DNA from: an uncultured Saprospiraceae bacterium
GTDB taxonomy: Bacteria > Bacteroidota > Bacteroidia > Chitinophagales > Saprospiraceae
Assembly (NCBI GenBank): GCA_937981555.1
Contig: CALJOK010000025.1
Coordinates: 1-64,000 of the forward strand
Direction of reading: 5' to 3'
DNA length: 64,000 nt
The notes beneath the pieces are model-generated. The model worked only from the letters and a program-made list of their open reading frames with translations, made no database searches and was not told the DNA's origin. The position numbers were made by a program, and so were the translations under genes. Shown here one piece after another: positions 53,808 through 60,953 of the stretch (positions are counted from its first letter, which is position 1; the number at the start of each line of letters is the position of its first letter).

Positions 53808-54749
53808 ATGAATACGAGCTCCACTATTGAAACGACATATGATGAATTGATTTTTGCAATTCTCCAAGATGAAGCAACGCGCGATGATGCACTAAAAAAA
53901 TTAACCCAACACGACACGCTGAATGAAGAAATAGTAGCGTGTACTAAATTGATGGGAGGAACAGAAAATGATGCATTTAATTTAATGGATGATGTACTCA
54001 TCGATTTAGTAAAAAGCATTCAACAACTAGCATTTCCAAATAAGAAGATTTTAAATCTTAATTCCTTCTTTGATAAGGAAGAAATAAAACCAGCTCCTCT
54101 AATTAAAAAAATTAGAACAGCCATCTTTTTTGATAAAAATGAAAATAAAGAAAAAACTATTGTTGAATTTTTTATTGGAAAAATTAAAAAAGGGTGGAGC
54201 GACCAATTAAGAATTAATGAAGATTTGCGACAACAAGTAATGAATTTTATTGCCAAGGATCAAACAGATTTGAAAAGACGAATTGTTGGAAAAATGAAAT
54301 CGTTGGGACATACTAATTCTCAAGCGGAGGATATTTACCAACAAGGTTTTATCCAACTGGAAAGATTGTTAAAAGGGAATAGTTATCATGGAGGTGATGT
54401 AAAAGGTTTTTTTCGGAGTCTTTGTATTAATTTAAAATTAAATGAAAGACGAATTACTAAACCAGATTTGCCAGGAGAATCTCATCATTTGGATAAGCAT
54501 GATCATTCCATGGAATTGCAAATGGTGAAAAATGAACAAAAGAAATTATTAGAAAATTGGTTGTCGCAGTTAGGTGAAAAATGTCGTCAAACACTTCAGT
54601 TGTGGAACGATGGTTTTTCGATGAAAGAAATTGCAGAAAAAGCAGGTCATGAAAATGCGGCTAAAGCAGCGCTCGCTAGATTTAGATGTATGGGGAAATT
54701 GCAGGAATTAATTGATTTTCAATCTTGGAAAAAAACCGACTTAGCATGA
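53808..54749 (+). CDS. ECF-like sigma-70 family factor with duplicated region 2
   Basis: Of 313 residues, 155-215 resemble sigma region 2 (IVGKMKSLGHTNSQAEDIYQ, then GGDVKGFFRSLCINLKLNER). Residues ~245-300 form region 4 with a helix-turn-helix (CRQTLQLWNDGFSMKEIAEK). The N-terminal residues 38-90 look like a degenerate second copy of region 2 (EIVACTKLMGGTENDAFNLM, then IDLVKSI). ECF factors are normally ~180-200 residues, so this one is unusually long. It overlaps the next gene by 4 bp (ATGA) and is divergent from the protease genes. Sequence similarity to canonical ECF sigmas is low in region 2, so the call rests mainly on region 4 and context. Confidence 0.75.
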   Translation: MNTSSTIETTYDELIFAILQDEATRDDALKKLTQHDTLNEEIVACTKLMGGTENDAFNLMDDVLIDLVKSIQQLAFPNKKILNLNSFFDKEEIKPAPLIKKIRTAIFFDKNENKEKTIVEFFIGKIKKGWSDQLRINEDLRQQVMNFIAKDQTDLKRRIVGKMKSLGHTNSQAEDIYQQGFIQLERLLKGNSYHGGDVKGFFRSLCINLKLNERRITKPDLPGESHHLDKHDHSMELQMVKNEQKKLLENWLSQLGEKCRQTLQLWNDGFSMKEIAEKAGHENAAKAALARFRCMGKLQELIDFQSWKKTDLA

Positions 54750-55537
54750 ATAAAGAACCTTACTTAAAACGAATAGAATCCTACTTTGAGGAACAAATGT
54801 CTGTTGAGGAAAAACAGAATTTTGAATCAGAACTCAAGTCTAGCCCTGAATTATCAGAGGCTACAGAAAAATATAAAATCTCTAGGCAAGCAATTGATTT
54901 GTTATCCGAAGAAGCTTTAAGATCTAAGTTAAAAGATTGGCGAAAAAAAAAGAATGGTATCGTTACGATTAATGAACCATTGGAAAAACCTGTCGCTATT
55001 CCAAAACCAGCAACTAAAGTCAGAAGTATGTGGAGCAACTCAATTAGAAAAATGGCGGTTGCCGCAAGTTTTATTTTACTCGCCACCGCAGCATATTTTT
55101 TAATAGATGCTCCTACTTCCAATGATCCATTGCTTGCTTATTTTTATGCTCCAGAGGGAGATGAAAAATTGAGAAGTGGTGGGAACCCAGATTGGAATTT
55201 AGCCATAGAGGAGTTTAATAATAAAAATTATAAGCAAGCAATTAGTCATATCCAGGAAATAAAATCTTCCAATGACGTAACTGAATTTTATTTAGGGCAG
55301 TCATTTTTTTATCTTAAAGATTACAAATCTGCAAAAGAAAATTATCAAAAGATATTAGATAGACCAGGTTCATCTTATCGAGAAGAGGCAGGATGGAATC
55401 ATATAGTCACTTCGCTTTTGATTGATAGAAATGATGAGGTAGCAAATTTAAGGTTAGATCGAATCAGGGCAAATTCTAGAGAGTCGTTTTATGCTAAGGC
55501 AAAAGAATTGAAGAAGCAATTAAGAATGGAGGAGTAG
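54746..55537 (+). CDS. Putative anti-sigma factor with periplasmic TPR domain
   Basis: The protein is 263 residues from the ATG that overlaps the sigma stop codon (ATGA). An upstream in-frame TTG at 54725 is less likely. The N-terminus (YLKRIESYFEEQMSVEEKQN, FESELKSSPELSE) matches the pattern of Bacteroidota anti-sigma proteins. A single membrane helix lies near residues 95-118 (AVAASFILLATAAYFLI). The C-terminal part has two or three TPR-like helical pairs (WNLAIEEFNNKNYKQAISHI, YLGQSFFYLKDYKSAKENYQ) and should lie in the periplasm. It probably holds the sigma factor at the membrane until a signal, perhaps proteolytic, releases it. Confidence 0.75.
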   Translation: MNKEPYLKRIESYFEEQMSVEEKQNFESELKSSPELSEATEKYKISRQAIDLLSEEALRSKLKDWRKKKNGIVTINEPLEKPVAIPKPATKVRSMWSNSIRKMAVAASFILLATAAYFLIDAPTSNDPLLAYFYAPEGDEKLRSGGNPDWNLAIEEFNNKNYKQAISHIQEIKSSNDVTEFYLGQSFFYLKDYKSAKENYQKILDRPGSSYREEAGWNHIVTSLLIDRNDEVANLRLDRIRANSRESFYAKAKELKKQLRMEE

Positions 55538-55560
55538 AATCTGTGATTGAAAATTAAAAG

Positions 55561-55594
55561 AAAAGAGGTGTGAATTTTTAATCACACCTCTTTT
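55561..55594. terminator. Bidirectional terminator
   Basis: The perfect 13-bp arms 55561-55573 and 55582-55594 are followed by T-runs on both strands. It serves the sigma/anti-sigma pair (plus) and the convergent Gfo/Idh/MocA cluster (minus). Confidence 0.88.
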
Positions 55595-55600
55595 TTTATT

Positions 55601-56980
55601 TTAAAAGACTCGATATTTCGAATCTAAAAATTGGTTCGCTTCTGTCTCTTTAAATTTTGCAGTTGCACTATCCCAATGAAGTTTTTGATTGGGGAAACGC
55701 CCAGCAATCACTCCTAATAAAATTGTTTCCGTCAATCGAGATGCGTAAGAAAATGGTGCGGTACATTTATCTTTTCCCAAACAAGCATCAATGAATTGAT
55801 GATAATGCTTTGGCGCTTCCGCTTCGTAATCTCTAACTGGTTCTTCCAATTTGAATTTAGAAATATCCATTTCTTGGTATTTTCCATCAACAATTAATTT
55901 TGGCATCAATTGGAAATGGGGCAAATACAATCTTCCTTTTTCTCCAATAAACATAGCACCTTGATCGTGAAGTACTTCATCACCTGGTAATTTCAGATCT
56001 TCATGAGAAGCAGGAACTCCTTCACCATCTGTCCATATCCAAGTCAGGTTTTCGGTTGTATATTTTGTTCCTGGAAATTCATAAGTGACTTCATTTTTTT
56101 CTGGAAAACCAAAACCGTTAGGTTCTCTACAATTATTTACAATCGTTTTTGGAACATCTAACTGCAATGCATTATAAGGCGTATCAAAAATATGAACACC
56201 CATGTCACCAAGTGTGCCACAGCCATAGTCCATTAACTTTCTCCAATTTCCTGGATGGTAGAATTTTTTCTTGAAAGGTCTTTCAGGAGCAGTCCCTAAC
56301 CATAAATTCCAAATCAAAGTATCAGGCGTTTTATCTTTTCCTTCAGGTTCTTGACCATCATAGCCCCAATTTTTTGGAGACCATGCTCTAACCGTTTTTA
56401 CTTTTCCAATGATGCCATCTTGGATTAAAAGTGTGGCTAATTTATAATCATAAAAAGAATGAACTTGAATACCCATTTGAGTAACTAAGTTTTTTTCTTT
56501 AGCTAATTTTTGCATAGCTCTTGCTTCCGATACATGATGCGTTAATGGTTTTTGACAGTAAACTGCTTTGTCGAGACCCATTGCCATCATCGAGGCAGGA
56601 GCATGAGTATGGTCAGGAGTAGACACAATTACTGCATCAATTTCGTTACCCATTATTTTAAACATTTCTCTATAGTCTGAATATACTTGAGCTTTAGGAT
56701 GCAATTTTTGGGCAGCCATCGATGCAATAAAATCAACATCACAAATAGCAACTACATCAACAAATTCATGAGAAGAAATTGCTTTCAAATCTTCAGCACC
56801 CATTCCTCCAACTCCGATATGAGCAGTTCTGATTCGTTTAACTTCTTTGTCTAAGTCAGCACCTTTATTTTTATCATCTGTTTTCTGATTCTCGTCTGAT
56901 GGACTAACGCCACAGGAAGGTAAGATGGTCACGCCTGTAGAAAGCACGGCTACCTTTTTCAGGAATTCTCTTTTTTTCAT
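55601..56980 (-). CDS. Gfo/Idh/MocA-family oxidoreductase, secreted
   Basis: The 459-residue protein has an N-terminal export signal with a Tat-like start (KKREFLKKVAVLSTG; only one of the usual twin Arg, preceded by Lys) and a possible lipobox ILPSC. The NAD-binding fold begins AHIGVGGMGAEDL and continues VVAICDVD and STPDHTHAPASMMAM. The catalytic QKPLTHHVSEAR motif carries the usual Lys. The C-terminal domain holds GTLGDMGVHIFDTPYNAL. Exported family members oxidise sugars, often to 3-keto sugars, with a tightly bound cofactor. It lies at the end of a cluster with two DUF1080 genes (36 bp and 63 bp gaps), fitting a keto-sugar pathway. Confidence 0.9.
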   Translation of the reverse strand: MKKREFLKKVAVLSTGVTILPSCGVSPSDENQKTDDKNKGADLDKEVKRIRTAHIGVGGMGAEDLKAISSHEFVDVVAICDVDFIASMAAQKLHPKAQVYSDYREMFKIMGNEIDAVIVSTPDHTHAPASMMAMGLDKAVYCQKPLTHHVSEARAMQKLAKEKNLVTQMGIQVHSFYDYKLATLLIQDGIIGKVKTVRAWSPKNWGYDGQEPEGKDKTPDTLIWNLWLGTAPERPFKKKFYHPGNWRKLMDYGCGTLGDMGVHIFDTPYNALQLDVPKTIVNNCREPNGFGFPEKNEVTYEFPGTKYTTENLTWIWTDGEGVPASHEDLKLPGDEVLHDQGAMFIGEKGRLYLPHFQLMPKLIVDGKYQEMDISKFKLEEPVRDYEAEAPKHYHQFIDACLGKDKCTAPFSYASRLTETILLGVIAGRFPNQKLHWDSATAKFKETEANQFLDSKYRVF

Positions 56981-57016
56981 ATTGTTTTAATTTTTTTTAT
57001 TCTTAGGAAAACTTGT

Positions 57017-57787
57017 TTAAGAAGGTAATTTTTTAATTTTTATATTTCTAAACCAAAGCGGACTATCATGATCTTGCAGACAAATATATCCTTTCTTGAA
57101 TGTTCCATATTTTGGAAAATCTTTCCATTTACCTTTTGCTTTTCGTTCTTCCCAATCTTTAGACCAAGGTACAAAAGACAAAACTTTTTTTCCATTCAAC
57201 CAATGCTCTGCTAATTCAGGAGTAAATAAAATTTTGGACGTATTCCATTCGCCAGCAGGTTTTACTATTTTTTGATTATTGTCTGGAGTATACATGGCAT
57301 AGTCGGCAGCTGTTTTTTGCCACTCCTCCAATTTTGCATTATTGATTTCTTCCCATTTGAGATCATCCAATAATTGATATTCAGGAGCCACTTCATAGGG
57401 ACCAGGATAACCTTCTTGAACATGGTACAAAATTCCGCTGTTTCCTCCTTCAGGTATTTTCCATTCCAAATACAATTCAAAATTTTCAAACTCCTCGGCA
57501 GCATAGATGATATCTTTCCCTCCTTGGCGATCAGTTTCTAATTTTGATTCAGTTGAAAAAGTCAATGCACCATCTTTGATGATCCATTGAGCTGGCAATG
57601 CATCACCATTGTAAGCTCTCCAACCTTTGGTAGTTGTTCCGTCAAAAAGAGAAATCCATTCGTCGGTTTTCGAATCTGTTTTTGTTGTAGTTTTTGCTTC
57701 AGGTTGAGCTACTTCCTTTGGTTTGGAATCAGTTTGGCAAGAGCAAAAGATAATGACAATTAAAAATATGGTTATGATTTGTTTCAT
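57017..57787 (-). CDS. DUF1080 (3-keto-disaccharide hydrolase type) lipoprotein, A
   Basis: The 256-residue protein has a lipoprotein signal (IVIIFCSC, lipid Cys at 17) and a Lys/Thr-rich linker. A concanavalin-like DUF1080 domain follows: EWISLFDGTTTKGWRAYNGD, LYLEWKIPEGGNSGILYHVQ, APEYQLLDD, AEHWLNGKKVL and the typical end CLQDHDSPLWFRNIKIKKL. PF06439 members cleave 3-keto-glycosides after oxidation by a Gfo/Idh/MocA enzyme. It is followed by that oxidoreductase gene 36 bp downstream and preceded by a second DUF1080 gene. Confidence 0.92.
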   Translation of the reverse strand: MKQIITIFLIVIIFCSCQTDSKPKEVAQPEAKTTTKTDSKTDEWISLFDGTTTKGWRAYNGDALPAQWIIKDGALTFSTESKLETDRQGGKDIIYAAEEFENFELYLEWKIPEGGNSGILYHVQEGYPGPYEVAPEYQLLDDLKWEEINNAKLEEWQKTAADYAMYTPDNNQKIVKPAGEWNTSKILFTPELAEHWLNGKKVLSFVPWSKDWEERKAKGKWKDFPKYGTFKKGYICLQDHDSPLWFRNIKIKKLPS

Positions 57788-57850
57788 GAATGTTTTTTTG
57801 AAAATTTTAAAACCTAGTAAGCTAATTCATTTCAGATTAAAAATAATAAT

Positions 57851-58489
57851 TTATTTTTTGATCGGGTTGATTTTAATATTTCTCCATCGGACTTTTATTC
57901 CACCACCATCATGAATTTGGAGAGCGATAGCTCCTTTACCTTTTCCGATTTTTTCATCTTCGATTTGAATCATTTCTACACCATTTAACCAAGTGGTGAC
58001 TTTTGCACCATCAGCTTTTATTTTCATAGTGTTCCATTTACCCATTTTTAAGGCGACATCTTTTTTAGGATCAGGTTTTATTAACCAACCTCGACCATAG
58101 GATTCATAAATTCCACCGGTGTTATTTTTTGGAGGAGCAACTTCTGCTTGCCATCCAGTAATTTTTGTCCCTTCCAAAGTTGATCTAAAAAAGACACCGC
58201 TGTTACCATTTGCTTCTTGTTTGAATTCAAGACTTAATTCAAAGTCATCATAAAAATCAACAGTCGATAAATAACCATATTCTGCTTTTGGACCGCTCTC
58301 ACAAATTATCTCTCCATTTTCAACATACCATTTTTCACTTCCATGATTAATCCAACCATCTAAATTGTTTCCATTAAAAAGGGAAATCCATTCATTATTT
58401 TTTGTTTCGGTTTGAGATGCTCCTTTTGGATGTGTATGGCAGGAGCAAAAGATAGATACCATTAATAATATGGCTACGAATTGTTTCAT
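57851..58489 (-). CDS. DUF1080 (3-keto-disaccharide hydrolase type) lipoprotein, B
   Basis: The 212-residue protein has a lipoprotein signal nearly identical to its neighbour (VSIFCSC, Cys17). The DUF1080 domain shows EWISLFNGNNLDGWINHG, LSLEFKQEANGNSGVFFRST, WQAEVAPPKNNTGGIYESY and ALQIHDGGGIKVRWRNIKIN. It lacks the ~50-residue insert of copy A. It is the first gene of the three-gene cluster; upstream of it lies the decayed remnant of a third copy. Confidence 0.92.
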   Translation of the reverse strand: MKQFVAILLMVSIFCSCHTHPKGASQTETKNNEWISLFNGNNLDGWINHGSEKWYVENGEIICESGPKAEYGYLSTVDFYDDFELSLEFKQEANGNSGVFFRSTLEGTKITGWQAEVAPPKNNTGGIYESYGRGWLIKPDPKKDVALKMGKWNTMKIKADGAKVTTWLNGVEMIQIEDEKIGKGKGAIALQIHDGGGIKVRWRNIKINPIKK

Positions 58490-58557
58490 AATTTTTTTTT
58501 GAAAAGTTTAAAAATATGTAAGAGATCTAGTCACCCCTAAAGTTTAAAAATAATAAT

Positions 58558-58682
58558 TTATTTTCCTATCAGTTTGATATTAATATTTTGGTATCGGATT
58601 TTAATTCCAACAACATCATGAAAAATGAAAAGAGATAGCGCATTTACCTTTTCCTATCTTTCCATCTTTGACATGGATTTAA
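58558..58682 (-). pseudogene. Remnant of a third DUF1080 gene (C-terminal ~40 codons)
   Basis: The minus strand reads GKIGKGKCAISFHFS then a stop. In a shifted frame it continues HDVVGIKIRYQNINIKLIGK then a stop (58560-58558). This matches the end of DUF1080 protein B (EKIGKGKGAIALQIHDGGGI, VRWRNIKINPIKK), and the downstream DNA (TTTAAAAATAATAATTTATT) is also shared. A frameshift separates the halves and no upstream coding sequence remains, so it is a decayed tandem duplicate. Confidence 0.8.
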
Positions 58683-58972
58683 GTAGAAAAATATTAAGAA
58701 AGAAAAGAATAAAAGGCTTCCTCGCTTGATTATTTTTTTTAATTAGAAAAAAATACTATTTTTCACAATTAGGAATAATACAATAATAAATGAAAATTCT
58801 TGACTGCTTATTTTGTTCCTATTTTTCACGTTGAAAACAATTATTTATCCAGATAAACTCATGCTTTCAAAGCAAAAACTAGAAACAAAATAAGCTACCC
58901 AAGAACCTCCATTTATTAATGTACTATTCCTTAGAAACCAAAATCAATTTACAATACAAATTCTAAAAAGAA
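58683..58972. other. Non-coding remainder of the 483-bp gap
   Basis: It is AT-rich, between the DUF1080 remnant and the acyl-CoA ligase gene. I see no promoter match, RNA gene or repeat. Confidence 0.5.
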
Positions 58973-60787
58973 ATGGCAGTAACAAGATTATTCGATTTTA
59001 TTTATCATCAGAAAGAAAATTGTCCGCAAGAGAAAGCTTTTGGTCATAAAATAAATGGCGAGTGGAAGTATTATTCCACGGATCAGATTATTCAAATGGC
59101 GAACCAAGCGAGTTGTGGTTTGATAAAATTAGGCGTTCAACCTGGCGACAAAGTGGCGTTGATCGTTTATAAAAATAGACCAGAATGGGTTGCGATGGAT
59201 ATTGCTATTCAGCAAGTAGGAGCGATAAATGTCCCAGTTTACCCAACAATTAGTCCTGGAGAATATGAATATATTTTTAATGATGCAGGAGTGAAGATTG
59301 CTTTCGTAGGGCAAGGTGATTTGTACGAAAAAGTAAATAGTAAATTTCATGCAATTCCAACTTTGACTGATATTTATACTTTAGACAAAGCAGAAGGAAA
59401 AAAATATTGGGAAGATATTTTCACCAATGAAGGACAAGACGAAGTGGAAGCTCGAAAAGCAGCAATCAATCCTTCGGAATTAGCGACTTTAATTTATACA
59501 TCAGGTACGACAGGTAATCCAAAAGGGGTGATGTTGTCGCATGATAATATTGTATCGAATGTAAGATGTGTAAATGATTTATTACCACTTGATCCAGGAG
59601 ATATTGCTTTGAGTTTTTTACCAATTTGTCATATTTTTGAAAGATCAGCAGCGTATTCTTATGCGTACTCAGGGATCAATGTTGTCTTTACGGGAACAGA
59701 TAATTTAGGAGGCGAAAATGGAGATTTGAGAGCGGTGCAGCCTCATTTCTTTACAACAGTACCTAGGTTGTTGGAAAAAGTTTACGAAAAAATTTACAAC
59801 AAAGGCTTAGAGTTGACCGGCATGAAAAAGAAATTATTCTTTTGGGCGTTGAGTTTGACAGATAATTATGAGTTTGATAAGGCTCCTGGCTTTAAAGATA
59901 AAATTGCAGATAAATTAATCTTTAGTAAGTGGCGAGAAGCGCTTGGTGGAAATGTCAAAGGGATTTTGACGGGAGCTGCAGCTTGTCCGATGAAGATGGT
60001 AAAAGTTTTTTCAGCGGCTGGAATTCCAATTCGGGAAGGATATGGGTTGACGGAAACTTCTCCAGGTTTGACAATTAATACTTTTGAAAAACATGGTGCA
60101 ATGCTTGGAACAGTTGGTCCTGCAATTGATATCATTACTGTGAAAATTGATGACTCAGATGGAAATTATCGAGAAGGTGAAGGAGAGATTTTGGCAAAAG
60201 GGCCCAACATCATGATGGGATATTATAACCAACCAGAAAAAACTGCGGAGGTATTTAAAGATATTAATGGCGAGCGATGGTTTTTGACTGGAGATATTGG
60301 AAAGATCATAAAAGGTGCAGGAGGAAATGAGTTTTTGAAAATTACAGACCGTAAAAAAGAGTTGCTCAAAACATCAGGTGGCAAATATGTTGCACCTGCT
60401 CCGATTGAAAATAAATTCAAAGAAGATTTCTTAATCGAGCAAATGATGGTGGTCGGAGAAAAGCAAAAATTTGTTTCTGCATTGATCGTTCCTGCTCCAG
60501 AAGCGCTACAAAACTGGTGTGAAAATAATGGTGTTAAATGGACTTCGATGGGTGATGCGATTAAAAATCCAAATGTGATTGCTCAATACCAAAAATGCAT
60601 TGATGGGTTTAATCCTGAATTCAGTCATATCGAACAAATCAAGAAATTTGCTTTATTGAATACGACTTGGGATGCAGTAAAAGAAGATGGTTCGAAAGCA
60701 GAATTAACTCCTACGATGAAATTAAAGCGTAGAGTTATTTTGGAAAAATATCAAGGTGCGATTGATGGTATTTATGGAAATACGTAG
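58973..60787 (+). CDS. Long-chain fatty acid--CoA ligase (AMP-binding enzyme)
   Basis: The 604-residue adenylate-forming enzyme of the long-chain acyl-CoA synthetase type (COG1022-like) has the P-loop YTSGTTGNPKGVMLSH near 175-190, the A5-type motif REGYGLTETSPGLTIN, LTGDIGK in the hinge region, and ITDRKKELLKTSGGKYVAP carrying the catalytic Lys region. It activates fatty acids with ATP and CoA for beta-oxidation or lipid synthesis. It is monocistronic, with its own terminator; no beta-oxidation genes adjoin. Confidence 0.94.
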   Translation: MAVTRLFDFIYHQKENCPQEKAFGHKINGEWKYYSTDQIIQMANQASCGLIKLGVQPGDKVALIVYKNRPEWVAMDIAIQQVGAINVPVYPTISPGEYEYIFNDAGVKIAFVGQGDLYEKVNSKFHAIPTLTDIYTLDKAEGKKYWEDIFTNEGQDEVEARKAAINPSELATLIYTSGTTGNPKGVMLSHDNIVSNVRCVNDLLPLDPGDIALSFLPICHIFERSAAYSYAYSGINVVFTGTDNLGGENGDLRAVQPHFFTTVPRLLEKVYEKIYNKGLELTGMKKKLFFWALSLTDNYEFDKAPGFKDKIADKLIFSKWREALGGNVKGILTGAAACPMKMVKVFSAAGIPIREGYGLTETSPGLTINTFEKHGAMLGTVGPAIDIITVKIDDSDGNYREGEGEILAKGPNIMMGYYNQPEKTAEVFKDINGERWFLTGDIGKIIKGAGGNEFLKITDRKKELLKTSGGKYVAPAPIENKFKEDFLIEQMMVVGEKQKFVSALIVPAPEALQNWCENNGVKWTSMGDAIKNPNVIAQYQKCIDGFNPEFSHIEQIKKFALLNTTWDAVKEDGSKAELTPTMKLKRRVILEKYQGAIDGIYGNT

Positions 60788-60816
60788 TTAGCGCATTTAG
60801 ATTTTTATAAAAAAAT

Positions 60817-60858
60817 AAAAGCGATGTCGGTACAAATAGTACTGACATCGCTTTTTTT
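60817..60858 (+). terminator. Rho-independent terminator
   Basis: 60817-60833 pairs with 60839-60855 (17 bp including one G-U) around a 5-nt loop, followed by a T-run to 60858. It ends the acyl-CoA ligase transcript. Confidence 0.9.
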
Positions 60859-60953
60859 ATTTTGGAAAATTAGTTTTTTATTTAAAATTACATTAAATTA
60901 TTTTTTAGATGAGCCTAAAAATGTAAATTTACGACTCTAAAATAAAATTTAAC

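Noticed and set aside
49033-55537. CRISPR-linked TPR-CHAT (Craspase-like) system
   Set aside because: There is no CRISPR array, no Cas gene and no Csx30-like gene, and the CHAT protein has a lipoprotein signal, so it acts outside the cytoplasm. Only the general sigma-plus-CHAT logic is similar.
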